From NCBI GenBank assembly GCA_903856555.1, contig CAIOCC010000034.1:1-6895 (forward strand): DNA of 6,895 nucleotides, read 5' to 3'. Each line of letters starts with the position of its first letter. The first letter of the stretch is position 1. Positions 1 to 6,459 of the stretch are shown here, piece by piece. The DNA is from an uncultured Bacteroidota bacterium (GTDB taxonomy: Bacteria > Bacteroidota > Bacteroidia > UBA7662). Made by a program: the position numbers and the translations under genes. The notes beneath the pieces were generated by a model, which did no database searches, was not told the DNA's origin, and was given only the letters and a program-made list of their open reading frames with translations.

Positions 1-1058
1 AGGGCGAACGAATTTTGATGGCCAAAGCTTATGGTAGCACCGACACATCGGGTCTGGTTCCGGTGGATATGGGTCATGTTTACGATTTGGCCTCGTTGAC
101 CAAGGTTCTCTCCACGGCTCTGGCCGCCATGCATTTGCACAACCTTCGTCCTCTGCCCTTGCAGTCGACCATGGGCAGCCTTCTCCCCGAACTCAAAAAA
201 CATCCCTTGGGCAGTCGCAAATTGGCGGCCGTTCTAACGCACCAGGCGGGGCTGGCTTCGCATATCCCCTTTCAGAAGTTACTGGGATCGGATACCAACC
301 TGGCCCGCGTTTGGTCTGACCTCCAACACAATCCTTCTTTGTTACGGGATTCCCTGGAGAGAAGGATTTTGGCCCTGCCCTTGGAGTCCGAGGGGAGTTA
401 TCGGTACAGCGATTTGGGTTTGTTATGGGTTGAAAAGTGGCTTCAAAAAGAATACATGGCTCGTTACGGGATGGATTACCGTTCCTTTTTGACCCAAGCT
501 TGGTACGAACCCTGCGGTGCGAGTCGTTTGGGATATGTTCCCACTCGCCGGCTGCCTTTGCATCGCCTGGTCCCCACCGAGGTGGATACCCTTTGGCGCA
601 AATCCACCGTGCATGGGCAGGTTCACGACCCCATGGCCGATTTGATGGGCGGGGTGGCTCCCCATGCCGGGCTTTTTGGTACCGCATCGGATGTGGCCCG
701 GGTGATGATGCCTCTGGTCACCGGGTATTTTCCGGGTTCGGCCAAGGTGGATCCATCCACCGTGAGCCGTTTCACCACGGCGTATTTTGCCGGCAACCGC
801 CGAGGCTTGCTTTGGGACAAACCCCTGGCCGGCTCTACCCAGGCCGCGGCTCCACGCAGTTATGGTCACAGCGGCTTTACGGGAACCTATGTTTGGACCG
901 ATCCCGAAACGGGTTTGATTCTGGTCTTTTTGTCCAACCGCATTCACCCCAATGCCGAACCAAATCTCTTGGCTCGATCCAATCTGCGAACCGATTTGTG
1001 GGATCTTTTTTATAAAGAGGTCAAGGCCTCCGAGAATCCCCCGTCCCGTATCCCCTAA
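1..1058 (+). CDS. Serine hydrolase of the beta-lactamase/class C PBP superfamily, 5'-truncated; probably the C-terminal domain of a GH3 (NagZ-like) fusion
   Basis: The reading frame is already open at the window edge (first full codon at base 3), so the start is missing. Apparent starts TTG 15 and ATG 18 lie only about 25 residues before the catalytic serine, too close for a complete domain. Numbering from TTG 15, the active-site motifs are all present: SLTK at 27-30 (nucleophile Ser27, Lys30), YSD at 131-133 in the YxN position, and HSGFTG at 285-290 in the KTG position. Other conserved blocks are the HQAG motif shortly after base 240 and the GGVAPHAGLFG block. The distal half (VPTEVD, VHDPMADLMGG, GNRRGLLWDKP, SNRIHP) matches what I recall of the C-terminal domain in Bacteroidota proteins that join a GH3 beta-N-acetylglucosaminidase to a beta-lactamase-like domain, often next to bshA. 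The likely role is envelope or peptidoglycan-fragment hydrolysis; the substrate is unknown. The superfamily call is firm. The fusion is inference because the GH3 part would lie upstream of base 1. Confidence 0.8.
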   Translation, partial: GERILMAKAYGSTDTSGLVPVDMGHVYDLASLTKVLSTALAAMHLHNLRPLPLQSTMGSLLPELKKHPLGSRKLAAVLTHQAGLASHIPFQKLLGSDTNLARVWSDLQHNPSLLRDSLERRILALPLESEGSYRYSDLGLLWVEKWLQKEYMARYGMDYRSFLTQAWYEPCGASRLGYVPTRRLPLHRLVPTEVDTLWRKSTVHGQVHDPMADLMGGVAPHAGLFGTASDVARVMMPLVTGYFPGSAKVDPSTVSRFTTAYFAGNRRGLLWDKPLAGSTQAAAPRSYGHSGFTGTYVWTDPETGLILVFLSNRIHPNAEPNLLARSNLRTDLWDLFYKEVKASENPPSRIP

Positions 1059-1116
1059 ACCTCTAGGGAAAGAGAACCTTTTGGGGTTTGAATTGTCCTA
1101 TACCTAATCATTGTCC

Positions 1117-2262
1117 ATGAATCAACCCATGCGAATCGGAATGGTCTGTTACCCCACCTACGGGGGAAGCGGGGTCGTCGCCACAGAATTGGGCAAGGCC
1201 CTGGCCGATCGGGGGCACCAAGTACATTTTGTCTCCAATTCATTGCCCGCTCGCCTGGATGTCTTTCGGGAAAATCTTTATTTTCACGAGGTGAGCATGG
1301 TTCATTACCCGCTCTTTGAACATTCACCCTATGTCTTGGCCCTCACGGGTAAGTTGGTGGAGGTGGTCCGAGAACAAAAGCTGGACCTGCTGCATGTTCA
1401 TTACGCGATACCGCATGCGACGGCGGCTCATTTGGCCCGCGAGATCTTGGCCGGGCAAGGAATACGGGTCAAGGTCATCACGACACTGCACGGGACCGAT
1501 ATCACCTTGGTGGGCAAGGACCCCAATTACGCACCGGTTGTCAGTTTTGCGATCCAGCAATCCGATGCGGTGACCGCTGTTTCGGACTTTTTGAGGGACG
1601 AAACCCATCGCTACTTTGATTGCCGCAAAAAAGTGATCACCGTTCCCAATTTTGTGGATTTGCATCGCTTCACTCCTTCGGTTCGACCCGGTTTGAGGGA
1701 GCGATTTTGCCCAGAGGGGCACCGACTTTTGATCCATATTTCCAATTTCAGGAGGGTCAAGCGCATTGACCGTGTGGTGGAATGGTTTCATCGAATATCT
1801 GAGCAGGTTCCATCCACCCTTCTCATGGTCGGGGACGGTCCGGAATTGCCTCGAGCGGAGCAAAGCGTTCGGGAAGGAGGCCTTTCCGGCAAAGTGCATT
1901 TTATCGGCCGTCAAGATCCGGTTGAGAGTTTGCTGGGTGTTTCGGATTTGTTGTTGTTGCCCTCCGAAACCGAGAGTTTTGGATTGGCGGCCCTGGAGGC
2001 CATGGCATGCGGGGTTCCCGTCATGTCCAGCGATGCCGGTGGATTGCCCGAATTGATAGAGGACGGTCTTGGGGGCATTCTGGTTTCCGAAAATGGACAG
2101 GCCCAAGGAATCGAAAGGGCCGTGGCCTTGTTGTCGGATCCGTCGAGGTTGGATCAATTTCGTCAAGCGTCCATTCGGCGCGCTTCGAATTATTCCTTGG
2201 AACGGATTCTGCCCTTGTACGAAGCATTGTACCGCCAGGTTTTGGAGGAGGACAACCGGTGA
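1117..2262 (+). CDS. bshA: N-acetyl-alpha-D-glucosaminyl L-malate synthase BshA (bacillithiol biosynthesis, GT4 family)
   Basis: BshA transfers GlcNAc from UDP-GlcNAc to L-malate, the first step of bacillithiol synthesis in the cytoplasm; BshB then deacetylates and BshC adds cysteine. The product is 381 aa, close to the usual length of about 375-380. The N-terminal half has the BshA-type opening CYPTYGGSGVVATELG (residues 11-26, glycine-rich nucleotide-sugar loop), then FVSNSLPARLD, HVHYAIPHA and TTLHGTDITLVG. The C-terminal Rossmann half has HISNFRRVKR, VGDGPE and the GT4 EX7E signature from Glu286 to Glu294, followed by AMACGVPV. This pattern resembles Bacillus subtilis BshA across its length and separates it from generic GT4 enzymes. 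I chose ATG 1117; ATG 1129 (MRIGMVCYP) is equally plausible, and TTG 1111 is less likely. None has a Shine-Dalgarno sequence. The 3' end overlaps the ABC ATPase start by four bases. bshB and bshC are not in the window. Confidence 0.93.
   Translation: MNQPMRIGMVCYPTYGGSGVVATELGKALADRGHQVHFVSNSLPARLDVFRENLYFHEVSMVHYPLFEHSPYVLALTGKLVEVVREQKLDLLHVHYAIPHATAAHLAREILAGQGIRVKVITTLHGTDITLVGKDPNYAPVVSFAIQQSDAVTAVSDFLRDETHRYFDCRKKVITVPNFVDLHRFTPSVRPGLRERFCPEGHRLLIHISNFRRVKRIDRVVEWFHRISEQVPSTLLMVGDGPELPRAEQSVREGGLSGKVHFIGRQDPVESLLGVSDLLLLPSETESFGLAALEAMACGVPVMSSDAGGLPELIEDGLGGILVSENGQAQGIERAVALLSDPSRLDQFRQASIRRASNYSLERILPLYEALYRQVLEEDNR
2244..2249 (+). promoter_or_regulatory. Shine-Dalgarno-like GGAGGA inside the end of bshA
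   Basis: GGAGGA lies nine bases upstream of the GTG at 2259 and supports that GTG as the ATPase start. It is the only good match to the anti-SD sequence before any start in the window. The same bases encode two glutamates near the BshA C-terminus (GAG GAG), so the match could be a by-product of coding. Confidence 0.4.
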
Positions 2263-3209
2263 GCACCCGGACCCCCATCCCCCACTATTCCACCGTGGTC
2301 AAGGCCGTTGATTTGGTCAAGGACTACGGGACCTTTCGGGCCGTTGACGGACTGAATTTTGAATTGAAAGCGGGCGGTGTGATGGGTTTTTTGGGTCCCA
2401 ACGGGGCGGGCAAAAGCACGACGCTCCGAATGTTGGTTGACTTGATTCGCCCCAGCAGGGGTCAACTTTCTTTGTTTGGACTCCCTTACCGCACGCATCG
2501 TCAGGCCATCCTTGCACGGATTGGATGCCTGATCGAAAAACCAGATTTTTATAAATACCTAAGCGCTCTTCAAAACCTGGAACTGCTCGCCAGAGCCTCC
2601 GGGGTCAAGGACTATCGCAAGCGTTCCTTGGAATTGATGGATTTTGTGGGACTGAGCGGTCGGGAGAATGACAAGGTCTCTTCTTTTTCGCACGGGATGC
2701 GGCAACGCTTGGGCTTGGCCCAATGCCTCTTGCATGATCCGGATTTGGTAGTCCTTGACGAGCCCGGTACCGGTTTGGACCCCCAGGGCCTGGTGGATAT
2801 GCGGGAAATGATTCAGAATCTTCACCGGGAACAAGGCAAGACGATCTTGCTATCCTCCCATCATTTGTCCGAAGTCGAGGCGGTAGCCACCGATTTGGTG
2901 GTGGTGGATCGAGGACATTGTGTGGTTCAGGGTTCGGCCAAAGCGTTGTTATCCCAAAGTGAGCGTCAAATTCGCATCACGGTGGGTCGGGCTGACGAGG
3001 CTTTGGCCTTGTTGAATGCCGGTCCCTGGGCAGGTCGGGGCCGATTAAACGATCGCGGTGAATTGACGGGGGCCTTGGGGCGTGAAGAGGTGCCTTCGGC
3101 GGTTCAATTCCTGACCCAAAACGGTTTTGAGGTGTATGCGATCGAATCCCGTCAAAAACTTGAAGACTATTATATGAATCTGTTGAACCATCACCCAACC
3201 GAAAGCTGA
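2259..3209 (+). CDS. ABC transporter ATP-binding protein (ABC-2/NatA-type exporter ATPase)
   Basis: This is the nucleotide-binding subunit that powers the permease encoded next. It is 316 aa when started at GTG 2259, which overlaps the bshA stop (GTGA); an in-frame GTG at 2295 is the alternative. The frame stays open a further 252 bases upstream, but that part lies within bshA and does not look like ABC protein. Motifs in order: Walker A GPNGAGKST (46-54), a Q-loop region with glutamate instead of glutamine (Glu93 in CLIEKPDFY, a variant I recall from bacitracin-resistance-like ABC ATPases), a degenerate signature SHGMRQR (144-150) in place of LSGGQ, Walker B VVLDEP (164-169) with catalytic Glu168, D-loop GLDPQG (172-177), and switch histidine His201 in SSHHLSEVE. 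All catalytic positions appear intact. The roughly 100 residues after the switch form the C-terminal extension usual in this class. The substrate cannot be read from the sequence. Confidence 0.93.
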   Translation: MSTRTPIPHYSTVVKAVDLVKDYGTFRAVDGLNFELKAGGVMGFLGPNGAGKSTTLRMLVDLIRPSRGQLSLFGLPYRTHRQAILARIGCLIEKPDFYKYLSALQNLELLARASGVKDYRKRSLELMDFVGLSGRENDKVSSFSHGMRQRLGLAQCLLHDPDLVVLDEPGTGLDPQGLVDMREMIQNLHREQGKTILLSSHHLSEVEAVATDLVVVDRGHCVVQGSAKALLSQSERQIRITVGRADEALALLNAGPWAGRGRLNDRGELTGALGREEVPSAVQFLTQNGFEVYAIESRQKLEDYYMNLLNHHPTES

Positions 3210-4051
3210 TGTGGTGGACCGCTCTGCGCAACGAAAGCGTCAAAATCTTGGCCAAGCCCCGATCCTATCTGGGTTTCTTGGCGATTACCCTGCTGGTGGG
3301 GGTCATTCTTTTGGCCCTGGCCCTGGATGGGAAGTCTTATATCGAATTTGTTACCTCCTCTTTGCAGCAAAGCCTCACGGTGGAGGGCAGCATGCTGAAC
3401 GGGTATTTGGTGGGCTTTATCATTTTGCAAATGCTGGTGGTTCACCTTCCCTTGTTGGTGGCTTTGGTAACGGGTGATTTGGTATCGGGCGAAGCGGCCA
3501 TGGGCACGCTGCGTAATTTGTTAACCAGGCCCTTGTCGCGGAGGGGTCTGCTGCTCAGCAAGTACGGAGCCGCGGCCGTTTATACCTTGGTTTTGTTGTT
3601 ATGGCTTGGGATCATGGCCGTCATGGTTTCGCCTTGGATTTTTGGGGTGGGGGACTTGGCCGTGCTGAGCAACGAAGGATTGCAAATTCTACCTGCCGAA
3701 GAGGTACTCCCCCGATTTTTACAAGCCTTTGGGGTGGCCTTTGCTGCTTTGTACACCGTGGCCTGCTTGTCGGTGACCCTTTCTTGTTTCGCTGATAATT
3801 CCATCGGCCCCATTGTGGGGACCATGGCCATCATCATGGTCTTTACCTTGGTGGGAACCCTGGATGTGGCGCTTTTTGATCAAATACGGCCATTTTTGTT
3901 TACCACCCACATGGCGGCCTGGCGGTCCTTGTTTTTGGACCCGGTTCCTTGGGGGGATATTCTCTTTTCCATGGTCCTGTTGGGTGCTCACTGGGTTTTG
4001 CTGATTGGCGTGGGCCTGTGGACTTTTGAACGCAAAGACATCCTCACCTAA
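3209..4051 (+). CDS. ABC-2 type transporter permease (NatB-like)
   Basis: This is the membrane subunit paired with the preceding ATPase, probably working as a homodimer since only one permease gene is present. It is 280 aa; ATG 3209 overlaps the ATPase stop by one base (TGATG), with no Shine-Dalgarno sequence. Six hydrophobic segments are visible at about residues 20-39, 66-88, 121-141, 170-192, 197-218 and 250-272. Between segments 2 and 3 is the stretch 89-111 with GDLVSGEAAMGTLRNLLTRP, the characteristic coupling region of ABC-2 permeases. The C-terminus FERKDILT resembles the usual end of the family. No large periplasmic domain of the FtsX/MacB/LolC type is present, so this is not a LolCDE component. 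Direction and substrate are unknown; the family mostly exports. Confidence 0.85.
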   Translation: MWWTALRNESVKILAKPRSYLGFLAITLLVGVILLALALDGKSYIEFVTSSLQQSLTVEGSMLNGYLVGFIILQMLVVHLPLLVALVTGDLVSGEAAMGTLRNLLTRPLSRRGLLLSKYGAAAVYTLVLLLWLGIMAVMVSPWIFGVGDLAVLSNEGLQILPAEEVLPRFLQAFGVAFAALYTVACLSVTLSCFADNSIGPIVGTMAIIMVFTLVGTLDVALFDQIRPFLFTTHMAAWRSLFLDPVPWGDILFSMVLLGAHWVLLIGVGLWTFERKDILT

Positions 4052-4869
4052 TGGTACGCTCTGTTTTAAATTCTCCCCAAATGCATGGTTCTTTCCGGTT
4101 GGTTTTTGTAGGCCTCGTTTGCTTGGGGTGGAGCGGTTCCATGCCGCTTGCCCATGCTCAGAAAAGCGCGAGTGCTGCCGCGGGGTTAAACAACGCCGAA
4201 GCCCTGGTGGATCGCCTGGTTCAGCGCAGCCTCTCCCTTCGGGATTTGGCGGCCGAGGTCCAGGTTCAGGCCGATGTTCCTCGGGTCAAAATCAGACCAC
4301 TGTCCGCCACCATGCACTACCTGGCCCCGGATCGTTTTCACTTGCAAAGTCCTCGCCTGGCCTTGCTGCCTCGGCAGAATCCCATGGAACTTTTTGAGTT
4401 CCTCAAAAAACCGGATGGTTACCGCAGCATGTTGATGGGGGAGGACCAAGTGGGTCGTCAAAGGGCCGTTCTCCTTACGTTGTTGCCAACCGGTACCGGT
4501 CAGGATTGGCAACTGATTCGACTCTGGTTACAACCTTCGACAGCCCGCATTCTTCAGGCCGAAATCACGCGTCGCAGCCTGGGCACGGTCCAAATGCAGT
4601 ATTTCTACCGCATTGCCATCCCGCCCGCTGATCCGGCCGGTTTGGATTTGCCGGATAGCCTCCTCTTTGAAATGGATGCCAGTAGCCTCAAGCTCCCCAA
4701 AGCCCTGACCGCCGACCTGCACAGGGGGAGTCCCAAGGATGGTTCAAAAATGGCCCAACGCCCTTTGCAAGCGCCGGATGGAAAAGCCCGGGTGGCCATG
4801 GGGTTTCGATGGATTTCCAAAAACCAAGGGGCCGCAGCTCGCTTTTTCAAGACCCAAAAGGCCGGCTAA
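4051..4869 (+). CDS. Exported LolA-like outer membrane lipoprotein-sorting family protein
   Basis: The 272-aa product starts at ATG 4051, overlapping the permease stop by one base (TAATG). ATG 4081 (residue 11) would give a more compact signal peptide and is a real alternative. The N-terminus looks like a Sec signal: basic residues near 3-16, a hydrophobic core at about 17-28 and a likely cleavage after AHA at residue 36. The cysteine at 24 is not in a lipobox, so a soluble periplasmic protein is expected. The mature part resembles LolA-like proteins of Bacteroidota: an N-terminal helix (NAEALVDRLVQRSLSL), alternating strands, a block LAPDRFHLQSPRLALLPRQ (91-109), LPDSLLFEMDASSLKLPKAL (200-219), and a final strand RVAMGFRWISKN with a basic tail. 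LolA proteins carry lipoproteins or hydrophobic ligands across the periplasm. The fold assignment is moderate; the cargo is unknown. Coupling to the ABC genes suggests they act together. Confidence 0.6.
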   Translation: MVRSVLNSPQMHGSFRLVFVGLVCLGWSGSMPLAHAQKSASAAAGLNNAEALVDRLVQRSLSLRDLAAEVQVQADVPRVKIRPLSATMHYLAPDRFHLQSPRLALLPRQNPMELFEFLKKPDGYRSMLMGEDQVGRQRAVLLTLLPTGTGQDWQLIRLWLQPSTARILQAEITRRSLGTVQMQYFYRIAIPPADPAGLDLPDSLLFEMDASSLKLPKALTADLHRGSPKDGSKMAQRPLQAPDGKARVAMGFRWISKNQGAAARFFKTQKAG

Positions 4870-4889
4870 TTGCTTATTTTGCGTGGGTT

Positions 4890-4915
4890 TTGCGACGGCT
4901 TATTGGAGGTCGCAA
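4890..4915. repeat. Perfect 7-bp inverted repeat (TTGCGAC / GTCGCAA) before lysS
   Basis: Arms at 4890-4896 and 4909-4915 are exact reverse complements separated by 12 bases. GG at 4886-4887 and CC at 4916-4917 could extend the stem past a TT bulge. The repeat fills the middle of the 66-bp gap between the LolA-like gene and lysS and ends 20 bases before the lysS ATG. As RNA it is a hairpin; as DNA it could be a two-half-site operator with arm centres 19 bp apart. No T-run directly follows, so it is a poor intrinsic terminator. The symmetry is certain; its function is not. Confidence 0.5.
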
Positions 4916-4935
4916 CCTGTGCAATTTTGTAACCT

Positions 4936-6459
4936 ATGAACCAACCACTGAGCGAACAAGAGCTCTTGCGTCGTGCCTCCCTGGAATCCCTTCGGGGGTT
5001 GGGGGTCGAGCCTTACCCTTCCGCTTCCTTTGAGAGGACCCACCGGACCGCCCAAGTCCTGAGCGATTTCCGCGACGAAGATGCGGGATCCTGGCAAGAG
5101 GTTTCCCTGGCCGGTCGTTTGATGAGCCGGCGTATCATGGGCAAAGCCTCCTTTGCCGAACTGCAGGACGCCAGCGGTCGCCTCCAACTGTACATCAGCC
5201 GCGACGAAATCTGTCCCGGAGAGAACAAAGACGGTTACAACGAGGTCTTCAAGAAGCATTGCGATATCGGGGATTGGGTTGGGGTCAAGGGCCATGTTTT
5301 TCGAACCCAGGTGGGCGAAATCACGCTCCATGTCGTGAGTTTTGTTTTCTTGGCCAAGGCTTTGCGCCCCTTGCCTGTTGTCAAAAGAGACGACGAAGGT
5401 CGGGTTTACGACGGTTTCACCGATCCCGAACAACGTTACCGCATGCGCTATGTGGATTTGGTCGTGAATCCGGAAGTCCGAAATATTTTTGTGTTACGAT
5501 CACGCATGATCGAAACCATGCGTCGCTTTTTTAACCGGCATGGTTATTTGGAGGTTGAAACCCCTGTGCTTCAGCCCCTCTACGGTGGAGCCTTGGCCCG
5601 GCCTTTCAAAACCCACCACAACACGCTGGACATGCCCTTGTACCTTAGAATCGCCAACGAGCTTTACCTCAAGCGATTAATTGTCGGTGGTTTCGAGGGC
5701 GTTTACGAATTTGCCCGGGATTTTCGCAACGAGGGCATGAGTCGTTTTCACAATCCGGAGTTCACCATGTTGGAGCTCTATGTGGCCTTCGAGGATTATC
5801 AATGGATGATGTCCCAAACCGAAAAGCTCCTCGAAGAGTTGGCATTGGAATTGCACGGTACGACGGTCCTGCAGGTCGGCGAGCACCGCATTGATTTCAA
5901 GGCGCCGTTCCATCGCGTAACCCTGTACGATGCGATTTCGGAGAAAGCGGGGGTCCGTGTTGATGATTTGGATGAAGCCGCTTTGCGTGAATTGGCCAAC
6001 GGCCTAAAAATTGAAACCGATCCTTCGATGGGAAGGGCCAAACTCCTGGATACGCTCTTTGGGGAATTGGTGGAGCCAACCTTGGTACAGCCCACCTTTG
6101 TGATGGATTACCCGGTTGAAATGTCACCTTTGGCCAAAGCCCATCGCAGCCGACCCGGATTGGTGGAGCGATTCGAGCTTATTTGCAATAGCAAAGAAAT
6201 CGCCAATGCGTTTTCGGAACTCAACGACCCCTTGGATCAGCGGGCCCGCTTCGAGGCTCAATTGGATTTGGGCAAGCGAGGGGATCCGGAGGCCATGGTT
6301 TTGGACGAAGATTTTTTGAGAGCCCTGGAATTTGGTATGCCGCCCACCGCTGGTATTGGAATTGGCATCGACCGATTGGCGATGATCATGACCAATGCGC
6401 CGAGCATTCAGGAGGTCCTTTTGTTTCCGCAAATGCGGCCCGAGAAAAACGAAGGTTGA
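4936..6459 (+). CDS. lysS: Lysine--tRNA ligase, class II
   Basis: LysRS charges tRNA-Lys with lysine using ATP, in the cytoplasm. The product is 507 aa, almost the same as E. coli LysS (505) and shorter than the roughly 560-580 aa form seen in many Bacteroidota. Domains in order: an N-terminal helix, the OB-fold anticodon-binding domain (about 56-142, with SLAGRLMSRRIMGKASFAEL), and the class II catalytic core. Motif 1 runs to EVETP (206-210), motif 2 contains FRNEG (263-267, ATP-contacting Arg264), and motif 3 is GIGIGIDRL (473-481). Further family landmarks are ARPFKTHHN, YLRIANELYLKRLIVGG, SPLAKAHR and SKEIANAFSELNDP. No key residue looks missing. ATG 4936 is the natural start; no Shine-Dalgarno sequence precedes it. 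The gene starts after a 66-bp gap with an inverted repeat, so it may have its own promoter, and it ends in a one-base overlap with the methyltransferase. Confidence 0.98.
   Translation: MNQPLSEQELLRRASLESLRGLGVEPYPSASFERTHRTAQVLSDFRDEDAGSWQEVSLAGRLMSRRIMGKASFAELQDASGRLQLYISRDEICPGENKDGYNEVFKKHCDIGDWVGVKGHVFRTQVGEITLHVVSFVFLAKALRPLPVVKRDDEGRVYDGFTDPEQRYRMRYVDLVVNPEVRNIFVLRSRMIETMRRFFNRHGYLEVETPVLQPLYGGALARPFKTHHNTLDMPLYLRIANELYLKRLIVGGFEGVYEFARDFRNEGMSRFHNPEFTMLELYVAFEDYQWMMSQTEKLLEELALELHGTTVLQVGEHRIDFKAPFHRVTLYDAISEKAGVRVDDLDEAALRELANGLKIETDPSMGRAKLLDTLFGELVEPTLVQPTFVMDYPVEMSPLAKAHRSRPGLVERFELICNSKEIANAFSELNDPLDQRARFEAQLDLGKRGDPEAMVLDEDFLRALEFGMPPTAGIGIGIDRLAMIMTNAPSIQEVLLFPQMRPEKNEG

Noticed and set aside
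437..1015. Open frame of 192 codons on the + strand in another frame of the serine hydrolase gene
   Set aside because: It overlaps a reading frame with intact catalytic motifs, and its translation is rich in Gly, Arg, Ser and Pro with no domain pattern.
1057..1089. Possible hairpin (AAACC with GGTTT, or AACC with GGTT) between the hydrolase gene and bshA
   Set aside because: Stems are only 4-5 bp, the longer pairing encloses a large loop, and no T-run follows. Too weak to call a terminator.
1081..1108. Promoter-like pieces TTGGGG and TATACC upstream of bshA
   Set aside because: The spacing of 12 bases is too short for a sigma-70-type promoter, and no TAnnTTTG element is present at a fitting position.
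1948..1959. (TTG)4 triplet repeat in bshA
   Set aside because: It encodes a leucine stretch at a hydrophobic strand before the EX7E motif and is in frame. There is no sign of phase variation, and leucine TTG is common throughout the window.
1324..2166. Long open frame of 280 codons on the - strand opposite bshA
   Set aside because: The + strand encodes a clear full-length BshA here. The antisense translation has no recognisable motif and looks like a codon-bias shadow.
2007..2258. In-frame upstream extension of the ABC ATPase inside bshA
   Set aside because: The extra 84 residues are low-complexity and basic with no ABC features, and the region encodes conserved BshA sequence in another frame.
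4005..4397. Open frame of 130 codons on the + strand spanning the permease/LolA-like junction
   Set aside because: It overlaps two better-supported genes in other frames and shows no recognisable domain.
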